DNA of 64,000 nucleotides from Streptomyces sp. NBRC 110028 (GTDB lineage Bacteria; Actinomycetota; Actinomycetes; Streptomycetales; Streptomycetaceae), in contig NZ_BBUZ01000042.1 in NCBI RefSeq assembly GCF_001417735.1, positions 1-64,000 of the forward strand, read 5' to 3'. Both the position numbers and the translations under genes were made by a program. Position 1 is the stretch's first letter, and the number at the start of each line of letters is the position of its first letter. Shown here in pieces: positions 7,677 to 16,292 of this stretch. The notes beneath the pieces were generated by a model. That model worked only from the letters and a program-made list of their open reading frames with translations. It ran no database searches and had not been told where the DNA came from.

Positions 7677-9835
7677 GCGCGGTGGGCGATCAGCTGGGCC
7701 AACGGCGGCCCGTGGTGGAGGTCGGCGCGCACATCGCCTACCAGGGGCAGACCTGGCAGGTCGCCGCCTTGCAGGGCCAGCGGGTGTACCTGTTGCAGGA
7801 GAACGGCACCGAGAAAACCTTGCTGTTGGGACGGTTGTTCGCAGATCCGGGTTTCGAGGTGGTGGGAGCGCGGGCGCCGGACGTGGTGCCGCAGTGGGGG
7901 CTGTTCGAGACCGTGCCGCTGGCGGCCCAGCAGCGGGCGCTGGCGTGGCTGCCCCACATCCGGGAGGTCGAGACGGGGTGGCCGCACCCTGAGGGCAGCC
8001 GCGAGGGGCAGGCGATGCGGCCGGAGTACGACCCCGAGCGGTGGACGCTGGCGCAGCGGGAGGCCTCGAAGGCACGAGAGATGACGTCGCTCGGCTTCAC
8101 CCGGGTGACGCGTACGACGGTGCAGCGGATGCGGTTCATGTATCGCAAGCAGGGGTTGTGGGGGCTGGTCGACAAACGCACGGTGCCGACACGTGGCCGG
8201 TGTCCGACGGGGTATGCCGACGAGCGGGTCGTGGCCGCGGTGCTGGAGGGGCTGCGGCGCCAGCGGGGCCGGTCGAAGGGGACGGTGAAGGGACTGCAGG
8301 TGCTGGTCGGGCAGATCCTTGAGGATGCGCACGGGCGGGGGGTGGTGGAGCTGCCGTCACGGTCGTCGTTCTACCGGCTGGTGAACGTGCTGGCCGACCC
8401 GGCCGATCGTGCGGGACGTCCCGCACGCACCGCCACCGCACCCGCCCGCGCTTCGACGGCGCCGGTGGTGCTGCGGCCTGGTGAGCAGGTGCAGATCGAC
8501 ACCACCCGCCTGGACATCATGGCCGTCTTGGAGGACGGCACGCTGGGGCGGCCGGAGCTGACCATCGCCGTCGACGTCGCCACCCGCTCCATCCTGGCCG
8601 CCGTCCTGCGCCCGCACAGCACCAAAGCCGTCGACGCGGCCCTGCTTCTCGCGGAGATGGCCGTCCCCCAGCCCGCCCGGCCGACCTGGCCCAAGTCACT
8701 GCATCTGTCGCGGGCCGAGGTGCCCTATGACCGGATGCTGTCGCTGGACGAGCGGCTGGAGGGCGCGGCCGCACGCCCGGTGATCGTGCCCGAGACGATC
8801 GTCGTCGACCGCGGGAAGATCTATCTCTCCGAAGGCTTCATCGCCGCGTGCGAGACGCTCGGGGTGAGCGTGCAGCCCGCCCCTCCGAGGCGGCCGCAGG
8901 CCAAGGCCGTGGTGGAGCGGACCTTCGGCTCGGTCAACGACCTGTTCTGTCAGCACGTCGCCGGCCACACCGGCTCCAACCCCCAGCGCCGCGGCTCCGC
9001 GACGGCGGCCGAGGCGCGGTGGACGATCCCGCAGCTGCAGGACTTCCTCGACGAATGGATCACCTGCGGGTGGCAGAACAGGCGCCACGACGGCCTGCGC
9101 CACCCGGTTCTGCCCAAAACTGCCCTCACGCCGAACCAGATGTGGGCCGCGCTGATCACCATCAGCGGCTACGTGCCGGTGCCACTGACTGGGGCCGACT
9201 ACCTTGAACTGCTGCCCGTGCGCTGGCAGCCCATCACCGAACGCGGCATCCGCCTCGACTACCGCACCTACAACCACCCCGTCCTCGACCCTCATCGCGG
9301 CCAGCGCTCCGGTATCGCGAGCAAGGACGGCAAATGGGAGGTCCACCACAACCCCCACGACGCCCGCCAGATCTGGGTTCGCCTCACCGACGGACAGCTC
9401 CACGAAGTCCCGTGGATCCACCGCGACCACGTCCACCGGCCCTTCAACGATCAGATCTGGCGCCACATCCAGACCGAGGTCGAACAACGCGGTGACCGCG
9501 ACCAGCACGAAGCCGACCTCGCCGACGCCCTCGACCAGCTCCTGCGCCGCACCCGCCACCCCGCCGGGACCGAGCACAACACTCGCCGCCGGAGAACCCC
9601 CCGCTCCGGAAGTACGGAAGCACAGCTGCCCGATCTGCCAGGCCAGCGGCGCCCCCTCGATACGGAGAACACACCGGCCCCGGCCCCAGACTGGAGCGAG
9701 AGCCTGGACGACCTCATCACCGTCGACGCTGCGGCCGAGACCGACACGAGCGAGCCGGAGGGCGCGGGCGTACTGCCGGCCGAAGCAGGCGGATACGGAC
9801 TGTGGGACGCCGAAGCAGAGGCCGAGCAATGGTGA
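7673..9835 (+). CDS. tnsB: TnsB-like DDE transposase
   Basis: A Mu/Tn7-type transposase of 720 aa that joins transposon 3' ends to target DNA. The N-terminal part has helix-turn-helix-like segments (around residues 125-240) for end binding. The RNase H-like core shows the triad D276 (VQIDTTRLD), D379 (VVDRGK) and E415 (AVVERTFG). The C-terminal KWEVH...HEVPWIHRDHVH region is a beta-barrel domain, and the last ~150 residues are an acidic, low-complexity tail suited to contacting TnsC. ATG 7673 overlaps the tnsA stop by 4 nt, and the gene overlaps tnsC by 7 nt. A truncated homologue of its C-terminal third lies at 43316-43789. Confidence 0.92.
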   Translation: MSAVGDQLGQRRPVVEVGAHIAYQGQTWQVAALQGQRVYLLQENGTEKTLLLGRLFADPGFEVVGARAPDVVPQWGLFETVPLAAQQRALAWLPHIREVETGWPHPEGSREGQAMRPEYDPERWTLAQREASKAREMTSLGFTRVTRTTVQRMRFMYRKQGLWGLVDKRTVPTRGRCPTGYADERVVAAVLEGLRRQRGRSKGTVKGLQVLVGQILEDAHGRGVVELPSRSSFYRLVNVLADPADRAGRPARTATAPARASTAPVVLRPGEQVQIDTTRLDIMAVLEDGTLGRPELTIAVDVATRSILAAVLRPHSTKAVDAALLLAEMAVPQPARPTWPKSLHLSRAEVPYDRMLSLDERLEGAAARPVIVPETIVVDRGKIYLSEGFIAACETLGVSVQPAPPRRPQAKAVVERTFGSVNDLFCQHVAGHTGSNPQRRGSATAAEARWTIPQLQDFLDEWITCGWQNRRHDGLRHPVLPKTALTPNQMWAALITISGYVPVPLTGADYLELLPVRWQPITERGIRLDYRTYNHPVLDPHRGQRSGIASKDGKWEVHHNPHDARQIWVRLTDGQLHEVPWIHRDHVHRPFNDQIWRHIQTEVEQRGDRDQHEADLADALDQLLRRTRHPAGTEHNTRRRRTPRSGSTEAQLPDLPGQRRPLDTENTPAPAPDWSESLDDLITVDAAAETDTSEPEGAGVLPAEAGGYGLWDAEAEAEQW

Positions 9836-10917
9836 ACACGACGGCTGGCAGTTCCCCGTCAGCAGCCGACCAGCCGCCCGGCACCGCAGCGAGCCCTGCC
9901 GGTGCCGGCACCCCAGAGGCGCAGCAGCAGTCCGTGACCACCTGGGACGGTTTCCATGCCTTCGCCACCACGCCCGTGGCAGCTCCTCCCCCACGCGAAG
10001 CGCCACCTCGCAGCCTGGAGGAACGCCTGGCCTACCACTCACGGTTCGTCACCGTGCGCACCCCGGCCATCGACGCGCTCGCCAAGAACGTACGCACCCT
10101 GATGATTCTCGGCCGCCACCAGACGGTCACCGCACGGCCGTCCCTGATCGTCACCGGGCCCGCCGGCGCCGGGAAAACCACCGCCCTGCTCCAGGTCGGC
10201 CGCGCCTGCCACCTCGCCCACACCCGACGCCACGGCCCCACAGCCACAGCTGGACAGGTCCCCGTCGCCTACGTCCTGGTCCCGCCCGCCGCCAGCGCCA
10301 AGACCCTGGCCACCGAGTTCGCCCGCTACCTCGGCATCCCCGTCGCCGCCGGCATGTCCCAGGCCCAGATCACCAACTCTGTCTGTCACACCTACACCGC
10401 CGCCAAAGTCCAGCTCGTGATGATCGACGAAGTCCACCGGCTCAACCCCCGTACCACCACCGGCGCACAGAGTGCCGACCTGATCAAAGACCTCACCGAA
10501 CGCATCGGCGCCACCTTCGTCTACGCCGGCATCGACGTCACCGCCACACCCCTGTTCACCGGGGTGCGCGGCGCCCAGCTCGCCGGACGCGCCTCCCTCA
10601 TCGACTGCGCCGCCTTCCCCGCCCGCCTCGGCGACCAAGAGCCCTTCCGCGACCTCATCACCGCGATGGAAGCCGCACTCGACCTGCGCCACCACAAGCC
10701 CGGCACCCTCCCCCGGCTGAGTCCGTACCTGCACCAGCGCACCGCCGGCCGCATCGGCAGCCTCGCCCGCCTCATCCGCCAGGCCGCCATCACCACCCTC
10801 ATCGACGGCACCGAACGCATCACCAAAACCACCCTCGAAACCATCCGCCTGGACCACCTCGCCGAACAGCACTACCGACCCCACAACCGCCCCCGGAGGA
10901 GCACCAGCACCCCGTGA
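9829..10917 (+). CDS. tnsC: TnsC-like AAA+ transposition regulator
   Basis: A 362-aa AAA+ ATPase that would bridge TniQ-marked target DNA and TnsB. Walker A is GPAGAGKT (110-117) and Walker B is VMIDEVHRLN (D200, E201); the FVYAGIDVT and RASLIDC stretches fit sensor and arginine-finger regions. The first 60 residues are Pro/Ala-rich and poorly ordered. ATG 9829 overlaps the tnsB end by 7 nt and the stop overlaps the GTG of tniQ by 4 nt, so all four products are translationally coupled. A close paralogue is encoded at 43786. Confidence 0.92.
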   Translation: MVNTTAGSSPSAADQPPGTAASPAGAGTPEAQQQSVTTWDGFHAFATTPVAAPPPREAPPRSLEERLAYHSRFVTVRTPAIDALAKNVRTLMILGRHQTVTARPSLIVTGPAGAGKTTALLQVGRACHLAHTRRHGPTATAGQVPVAYVLVPPAASAKTLATEFARYLGIPVAAGMSQAQITNSVCHTYTAAKVQLVMIDEVHRLNPRTTTGAQSADLIKDLTERIGATFVYAGIDVTATPLFTGVRGAQLAGRASLIDCAAFPARLGDQEPFRDLITAMEAALDLRHHKPGTLPRLSPYLHQRTAGRIGSLARLIRQAAITTLIDGTERITKTTLETIRLDHLAEQHYRPHNRPRRSTSTP

Positions 10918-11864
10918 GCCGGACAGACGTCACGGCCCGCGATGCGGCCACAGCTGTCCCCGCGCAGCGCAGCGCCGTCACCACAGGGGCATGGCGGCAG
11001 ATCCCGTCAGCAGCACCGGGCGTGTTCGGTGTACGGCCGCTGCCTGGGGAAGCGACTGCCTCATACGTACAACGCCTCGCCGGGGCATACCGGCTGACGC
11101 TGCCCCAGCTCCTCGATGGTGCCGACATCACCCTCCACCCCCACGGCACGCCACCGACCGCCGAACTCATCCTCACTCCGGGTGCAGCCCGGCACCTCGC
11201 CGCCCTGGCCCGCATCCCACTCCCCCACCTGACACGTGCCCTGCCCCACCTCAGCGACGCCGCCCACTCCACCGCGGCGACCGCACGCTGGAAACGACTC
11301 GAAGCAGAACAGCAGCCCGTACTTGCCTGCACCCTGTGCACCCGCCACCAAAGCCACGGCGCAACCCACACTGCCTGGATACACCCACCGCCGTACCGGC
11401 TGGTGTGCCCCCGCCATCACCAAGCCGCTCCCGACCCGAGGCTCACCTCCACCATTCACACCTGGGCCGTGCCCGAACTCGCCGCCGCGCACCACACCCA
11501 CCAGCGCCTGCTGCGACACCCCCGCGCCAGCACCGCCTGGACCACGGCACGCGCCATCACCACCCGCTGGTACGACCACCAGCAACACCTCACCCACCGC
11601 TGGCACACCCGCCTGGGCCAGCTGATCGCCACCAACGACCACCTGACCACCACGGGCAGCGCCTCCCCCGCCCTACTCACCCGCGACCTGGTGATCTATC
11701 CCGAAACCGGTGCCCTCGCCCGCGCACTCGCCACCCTGCCCCACCAACCACGCCACACCACCGACGACGCCCTCGCACTCATCGCCCGTCGCCTCGGCCT
11801 GGCCCACCTGACCCCCGCCGTCCACGACCCACTCCGCGCCTACCTCACCCACACACGCCGCTGA
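10914..11864 (+). CDS. tniQ: TniQ family transposition protein (short form)
   Basis: A 316-aa TniQ: the GVRPLPGEATASYVQRLAG opening is the conserved N-terminal TniQ signature and CTLC...CPRHH supplies the zinc ligands (about residues 140-170). The C-terminal half is helical and His/Thr-rich. It lacks HA domains, unlike the TniQ-HA fusion at 4084, so the module encodes two different TniQs that could direct two targeting pathways. GTG 10914 overlaps the tnsC stop by 4 nt. The transposon right end starts 65 bp after its stop. Confidence 0.9.
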   Translation: MSRTDVTARDAATAVPAQRSAVTTGAWRQIPSAAPGVFGVRPLPGEATASYVQRLAGAYRLTLPQLLDGADITLHPHGTPPTAELILTPGAARHLAALARIPLPHLTRALPHLSDAAHSTAATARWKRLEAEQQPVLACTLCTRHQSHGATHTAWIHPPPYRLVCPRHHQAAPDPRLTSTIHTWAVPELAAAHHTHQRLLRHPRASTAWTTARAITTRWYDHQQHLTHRWHTRLGQLIATNDHLTTTGSASPALLTRDLVIYPETGALARALATLPHQPRHTTDDALALIARRLGLAHLTPAVHDPLRAYLTHTRR

Positions 11865-11929
11865 CCAGCACAAACGACCCCTGAAACCGCCAGAAAGCGC
11901 AGTCGCCTACAGACGCACCACCACACCTA

Positions 11930-12121
11930 CCGAAAAACCAAGATCATTCCCACACAACTACAAAACCGCAGACCAACCAGCCGAACAACCAAACCGAACA
12001 CGCCACCAGACCCCGCCCATCACACCAGAAACACAACCCGACCCCAGCCCCAAATCCCAACCGAAAGACGAAACACCAGACCAGAACAGCCACACCACCT
12101 GAACATCACTGCCCCGTCACA
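11930..12121. repeat. Transposon right end, copy 1 of a 192-bp identical direct repeat
   Basis: As read, this stretch is identical to 14822-15013. It is AC-rich on this strand and almost free of coding potential. CACCAGA occurs at 12004, 12023 and 12074 with a related CACCTGA at 12096, plausible repeated TnsB binding sites. The right limit GTCACA reads TGTGAC from outside, as expected for a Tn7/Mu-type tip. Sequence just beyond it differs between the two copies. Confidence 0.8.
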
Positions 12122-12164
12122 CCAGCAGCTCGCCAACCTCGGGCTCGGCTGGGCAGCGGCATAG
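12122..12164 (+). pseudogene. C-terminal codons of an HA-domain gene cut by the transposon end
   Basis: Immediately outside the right tip the DNA reads HQQLANLGLGWAAA and a TAG stop. The QQxLxxLGxxW pattern is the end of an HA domain, as in the helicase (LDELGMVW) and the TniQ-HA protein (QQRLLTRLGI). The 5' part of this gene is not adjacent; it would be expected beyond the missing left end. The fragment is short, so the family call rests mainly on the pattern and on the parallel case at 15014. Confidence 0.55.
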
Positions 12165-12280
12165 CGAAGGCGGGGAGCTTGGGTATGGGGAACGCGGCAC
12201 GGCACGCCGCCGAGTACGCACCGTCCCCAGCGACGTGCCGACCTCGCCCCGCTTGGTATGCATGGGGAGAAGGGCGTTAC

Positions 12281-12445
12281 CTATCGTTCCGCCTTGCTCT
12301 CGGCGTCGGCCGTAGCCTGTCGCTTCTTCCAGGCCCGGATGGCAGCGGCGGTGGCAGCTGTCACCGCCGCTGTGATGAGCTGGGCGGGAAGCTCCGTGAG
12401 CAAGCCGTGGATAGCGAGATTGAAGGCGTGCTGAAGGGTGTTCAT
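12281..12445 (-). CDS. Small amphipathic or membrane-associated protein, 54 aa
   Basis: ATG 12445 is preceded by GCAGGAG at a good distance; the product begins MNTLQHAFNLAIHGLL and contains a hydrophobic Ala/Thr/Leu stretch (about residues 8-35) followed by a Lys/Arg/Glu-rich tail. It could be a single-pass membrane or toxin-like peptide, but I recognise no family. It lies between the two right-end repeats and faces away from the DUF742-TerD gene, with about 155 bp between the two starts, a candidate divergent promoter region. Confidence 0.5.
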   Translation of the reverse strand: MNTLQHAFNLAIHGLLTELPAQLITAAVTAATAAAIRAWKKRQATADAESKAER

Positions 12446-12601
12446 TGAGTTGGGCTCCTGCATTGGCTCGGGCCGAGAGGCCAGATGCGGTGTGATGACG
12501 CCTTAACGCTCCTGGGGTGAATGGGACCTGGTCTACTTGTTCGGACCCTGGTCTGGACAAGCCCGGACAAGGGCAGGTTGTTCGTTGGACAGGGGGGTTG
12601 C

Positions 12602-15049
12602 GTGATCAGTGGGGGCAGGCGGACTCGTCCATGGGGGCCGTTGAAAGGGCCATCTGACGAAGCCAACGCTGTCGCTCAGGTGCTGAGGCAGTGGCTGGAT
12701 CGGGCGGGCATGCGGGTGGATGACGTGCTAAGGCGACTGACGCCAGAGCACTTCACTGACGCACGCGTCCCTAGCCGATCCACGATGTCTGAGCGTCTGG
12801 CGGGCGTCGGGTTGCGGGAGGACTTTGTCCAGGCCATAGCAGACATCTGCTCACGGGACGTAGCTGACAGGGATCGGCTTCTTGCCCAGGCCGACGCTGC
12901 CCGGCAGGGCGCGGCCAGCGCTGCGAACGGCACAGGAGCTGGTAGCTCCGCTGCTGAAGCGGAACTTGTGATCGTGCAGCAAAGGTCGCTTGCGGTCTCC
13001 GACAAGCTGGTGCGGGCGATGGAACGTGCAGCGCAGCTGGAGCGCGAGCGCAATGATGCCAACCAGATGGTGCTGGTGCTGTTGGCCATGGTGGACAAGC
13101 TGCACCGCGACATCGACGCGCTGGCCCGGGAACGGGACCGTGTACGCGCCCCCCGTTCCGTGGACACTGAGTTGGAACAAGTGCATGAGCGTCTGGCACG
13201 GAGTGAGCAGCAGCGGGTCACGGCGGAGTCGGAGCTGGAGCGCGCTCGTGCTGAGCGTCAGAAAGCTGATCGGCTCGCCGAAGAGGCTGCCGAGCAAGTA
13301 CGCCTGCTGGCCGAGGAACTCGAACGCCTTCGCGGTGAGGTTCCCGGCCCAGCCCTGGGTGAAGCTGCCCGGTTGCCGGCCTCGACATCCGGTTCACAGG
13401 ACGCGTTGATTAGCGCGGCCGATGACATTGATGTGGCGCTCGTCATGGCCGCTCGTCACCTCGACGACCGTGCCGACCGTCTCGATCAGCTGGCCGACGA
13501 ACTTAACCTGGACAACCAGCCGGACAACGCCCCTACCTCGGGCGATGCGTCGGACAACTTCTCGGACAATGCTCCGGACTCTGCAGCAGAGGACGTCACG
13601 CTGACGCCGGAAGAGGTCTTCTCCAACCTCCAGTCACTGGTGAACATGGGTGGGGGCCAGAGTCACGTTGAGAGCCTTCTCCGACGGGCAGGTCGGGCGC
13701 TGTCCACCGCAGAGGCCCTGCGGACAGTTGCCCTGATACACGAGGGGGGCCTGACCAGTCATGCCACCCAGCTGATCTTTGATGTGGCAGCCAACACCTC
13801 GGCTGGCGACATGCCCGCACTGATTGGCGGACTACGCAGCCTTGAACGCGATGCTGAGCTCTACCACATCTTGAATCAGGTGGCCCGCACTTGGGTGGCA
13901 TCGGCAATCGTTGACGCTGTGATATCCCTGCGTGATGCGGAGCAGCACTCTGACGCATACCAGGTTCTCAGCGCCGTGGGACGGGACTGTCCCCCGGTGG
14001 AGGTGCTTGAGGTCCTCGCACGAGTGGACGAGCATGACGCTCAATGGATCCTGGATGCAGCCTGTCGAGACCGGCCCCTGGACGAACTGCCGCTCCTGGC
14101 GGAAGCACTCCGCCACCTCCGGCGCGCCGACGCCGAAACAATCGAGCGCGCACATCGCCAGCGAGAGAAAACTGCAACTCGCGAGGTCGCCCTTACCGCG
14201 CGTCCACGACCGGCAGGCTTGCTGACCAGTGACGGTCAGGACGAAACCAGCGAAGGCACGGATGATGCCAACTGGTACACGGCGGAGGACAGGAACTTCG
14301 TACGCCCGTTCGCAATGACCGGCGGACGTGCGGCACCACCGCGCTACGCCCTTCCGATCGAAACCGTCGTCCGTACGACAGCGGACGCCTCACACATCGC
14401 CGGGCTGTTGCCCGAACATCAACGCATCTGCCACCTCTGCCGCGAGCCACACGACATCAGCCAAGTAGCTGATCAGCTTTCCCTTCCTCTCGGGGTCGCC
14501 AGGATCCTGGTAGCGGATCTCTTAGAAGCCGGTCTTGTGGCTGTTCAATCAGATGCAGTGCTCGCGTCGCTCGACAAGGGCGGCAGCATCGAGTTGACAC
14601 CAGAGGCATCTGGGATCACGCTCAGTGTCGGCCTGGGCTGGGAGGTCCCTGACTGCAACGGCACAGACTTCGATCTGGACGCGGCCGCGATCGGAGCGAA
14701 GGAGGGGCAGGTGTACTCGGACCAGTACTTCGTCTTCTTCAACAATCTGCGAGCCCCGGACAACTCAATCGTCCACACCGGCAACGAGGCAGGAGTGGAC
14801 GGCGACAAAGAGACGATCCTCCCGAAAAACCAAGATCATTCCCACACAACTACAAAACCGCAGACCAACCAGCCGAACAACCAAACCGAACACGCCACCA
14901 GACCCCGCCCATCACACCAGAAACACAACCCGACCCCAGCCCCAAATCCCAACCGAAAGACGAAACACCAGACCAGAACAGCCACACCACCTGAACATCA
15001 CTGCCCCGTCACAGCCGCCCTTGTCGAGCTGGGAGTTGAGTGGGCATGA
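12602..15049 (+). CDS. HTH/coiled-coil protein with DUF742 and a truncated TerD domain
   Basis: GTG 12602 follows a purine-rich AGGGGGG; the frame is open further upstream. Residues ~1-90 are helical and resemble the N-terminal DNA-binding-like region of actinobacterial regulators. About 115-250 is a strong coiled coil. A DUF742 domain (RPFAMTGGR ... LPEHQRICHLCREP ... LGVARILVADLLEAGLV) follows near residues 560-650; DUF742 is the CvnC component of Streptomyces conservons. It runs straight into a TerD/tellurite-stress module (SLDKGGSIELTPEASGITLS ... GTDFDLDAA), which normally binds calcium. TerD stops after about 90 residues, where the transposon repeat begins at 14822, and the last ~75 codons are read through transposon DNA and an HA-gene tail. 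The intact parent was probably longer; this product is chimeric and may not work. Confidence 0.75.
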   Translation: MISGGRRTRPWGPLKGPSDEANAVAQVLRQWLDRAGMRVDDVLRRLTPEHFTDARVPSRSTMSERLAGVGLREDFVQAIADICSRDVADRDRLLAQADAARQGAASAANGTGAGSSAAEAELVIVQQRSLAVSDKLVRAMERAAQLERERNDANQMVLVLLAMVDKLHRDIDALARERDRVRAPRSVDTELEQVHERLARSEQQRVTAESELERARAERQKADRLAEEAAEQVRLLAEELERLRGEVPGPALGEAARLPASTSGSQDALISAADDIDVALVMAARHLDDRADRLDQLADELNLDNQPDNAPTSGDASDNFSDNAPDSAAEDVTLTPEEVFSNLQSLVNMGGGQSHVESLLRRAGRALSTAEALRTVALIHEGGLTSHATQLIFDVAANTSAGDMPALIGGLRSLERDAELYHILNQVARTWVASAIVDAVISLRDAEQHSDAYQVLSAVGRDCPPVEVLEVLARVDEHDAQWILDAACRDRPLDELPLLAEALRHLRRADAETIERAHRQREKTATREVALTARPRPAGLLTSDGQDETSEGTDDANWYTAEDRNFVRPFAMTGGRAAPPRYALPIETVVRTTADASHIAGLLPEHQRICHLCREPHDISQVADQLSLPLGVARILVADLLEAGLVAVQSDAVLASLDKGGSIELTPEASGITLSVGLGWEVPDCNGTDFDLDAAAIGAKEGQVYSDQYFVFFNNLRAPDNSIVHTGNEAGVDGDKETILPKNQDHSHTTTKPQTNQPNNQTEHATRPRPSHQKHNPTPAPNPNRKTKHQTRTATPPEHHCPVTAALVELGVEWA
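14822..15013. repeat. Transposon right end, copy 2 of the 192-bp direct repeat
   Basis: As read, this is identical to 11930-12121 but with no transposition genes attached: the inner side abuts a truncated TerD domain instead of tniQ. It is therefore a solo or recombined end. The outer side again enters the last codons of an HA-domain gene. Confidence 0.85.
15014..15049 (+). pseudogene. C-terminal codons of a second HA-domain gene
   Basis: Beyond the right tip the frame reads TAALVELGVEWA and TGA, again the LxxLGxxW end of an HA domain, but with different DNA from the copy at 12122. The Trp codon starts 28 nt from the tip here and 29 nt in the other copy, so the insertion points are nearly equivalent. 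Confidence 0.55.
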
Positions 15050-15134
15050 ACGACGTCACCACCGCGATGGGCGGCACCCCTACCTGCCCGCGGATGCCGA
15101 GCACGACGGGCCCGGCGCGCAGCCCACTCCCCTG

Positions 15135-15542
15135 GTGTCCGAAGCCCGGGCGGCACGGCGCAGCGCCCAACGCGCGATGCAGGCACTTCACAGCGATCCT
15201 GACCCGACCGCCCGGTACAACAAGCTGGTTGTGGGCAAGTACAGCTGGGTACCCGACGACCACCCCGGCGGCACCGCCACAGCAGCTTTGAGGCTCAAGG
15301 ACTGGCCCCTGTGCCTGGACGTCGAATGCGAGCCCCGGCCCGACACCGCCCTGCGCCGCCTATGCGGCACCGTGACCTCCCTCGAACCCGGCACCGGCGA
15401 CCTGGGGTTCTCCCCCACCGGCGGCCACCCGTCCATCGCGGTACCGGTCCGCCGGATCGTCGCGCTCACCGGCGACCGTCAGCGGCGCCATGCCGTCGAG
15501 GTCCCTTTCCACGAACCGTACGAACGCGATGGATGTCCTTGA
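15135..15542 (+). CDS. Hypothetical protein, 135 aa
   Basis: From GTG 15135 (VSEARAARRSAQRAM) the frame shows good codon bias and a protein-like composition: a charged N-terminal helix, then beta-rich stretches including KYSWVPDDHPGG and PSIAVPVRRIVALTGD. No family is recognised. In-frame sequence continues upstream as PADAEHDGPGAQ, so an earlier start or a 5' truncation by the adjacent transposon end is possible. It converges on the tap-tpg-like operon. Confidence 0.45.
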   Translation: MSEARAARRSAQRAMQALHSDPDPTARYNKLVVGKYSWVPDDHPGGTATAALRLKDWPLCLDVECEPRPDTALRRLCGTVTSLEPGTGDLGFSPTGGHPSIAVPVRRIVALTGDRQRRHAVEVPFHEPYERDGCP

Positions 15543-15701
15543 CGTCGAAACCTGGTGTCAGAGCGTGTCGTCCGGTGCCACGCTGGTGGGAAGTGAGCGC
15601 ACGGTCGGGGCGTCGCCGGTGGGCGGCGGTGCGCCCCCCGCGCGGCCGCCCCGACGGCATCGCCGCCACCGTAGTGTTCCTCACGAGCCCCACCGCGTCC
15701 T

Positions 15702-16292
15702 TCAGGCGGCCCAGCCGATGGAAGAGACGTGGGTGTAGGCGTCCCAGTCGGTGCCGAGGCTGCTTTGGATGATGTCGTCCCAGATGGCTTCGAGTCCCTG
15801 CGTGTCGTGGGCGATCCAGGCGTCGACAACACGGTCCCATACGACACCGCGTACGTTGATGTTGCGGGTCTCCAGATCGCGCTGGTGTCTGCGTTCGACG
15901 GCGGTCTGGTCGACCGGGTCGATCTCGATGCGGGTTCCGCGGCCGCGGTTGTCGAGCCGGCGCTTGAGGTCGGCGGCCACGTTGCGGCGGCGCAGGTCCC
16001 AGTACGCGGCGTCCAGGCGGGCGAGGTTGGCCTTGCTGGGGGTCTGTTCTTCGGCCAGCCAGGCGATGAGGGTGCGGGGCCGGACGTGGACGCCCGCACG
16101 GTCCATGGCCTCGTAGCCGGCGTCGCTGGCGGTGAGGTAGCGCAGGCGGGCGGCCAGGCCGCGCTCGGAGCCGACGGGGGACTCGATGCCGGTGACCATC
16201 CGGTCGATGCCTTCGGCCAGGGCCTCCCACCCCGGGACGCCTCGGGCACGGAAGGTGCCGAGGTCCCTCCAGCGGCCGCCGGTGCGGGCCAT
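15702..16292 (-). CDS. tpg: Tpg-like telomere terminal protein candidate
   Basis: A 196-aa basic protein directly after the Tap-like gene, sharing one nucleotide of stop and start (TGATG). Length and order match tap-tpg operons of linear Streptomyces replicons, where Tpg is covalently attached to the 5' DNA ends and primes end patching. Features consistent with this are the GIDRMV and ARLRYLT blocks, an HTH-like RTLIAWLAEEQTPSKANLARLD segment (about 75-100) and a very basic RRRNVAADLKRR stretch. It diverges from the classical Tpg sequence as I remember it, so it may belong to another terminal-protein class or be a DNA-binding partner. Which residue would carry the DNA cannot be told from sequence alone. 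Confidence 0.55.
   Translation of the reverse strand: MARTGGRWRDLGTFRARGVPGWEALAEGIDRMVTGIESPVGSERGLAARLRYLTASDAGYEAMDRAGVHVRPRTLIAWLAEEQTPSKANLARLDAAYWDLRRRNVAADLKRRLDNRGRGTRIEIDPVDQTAVERRHQRDLETRNINVRGVVWDRVVDAWIAHDTQGLEAIWDDIIQSSLGTDWDAYTHVSSIGWAA

Larger units (their letters stand above)
4084..12121. mobile_element. Tn7-like transposition module (tniQ-HA, tnsA-like, tnsB, tnsC, tniQ, right end)
   Basis: Five genes in one direction, four of them in tight overlaps, followed by a transposon end that terminates in GTCACA at 12121; its inverse, TGTGACGGGG, is a TGT-type tip as expected of Tn7/Tn5053/Mu relatives. The helicase at 1400 may also be cargo or a component. The left end was not found, so the left limit given here is only the first transposition gene. 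The element is probably old or nested, because a second identical right end lies at 14822-15013. Confidence 0.75.

Noticed and set aside
8696..10042. 448-codon minus-strand frame across tnsB/tnsC
   Set aside because: It crosses two real overlapping genes in antisense and has no family pattern.
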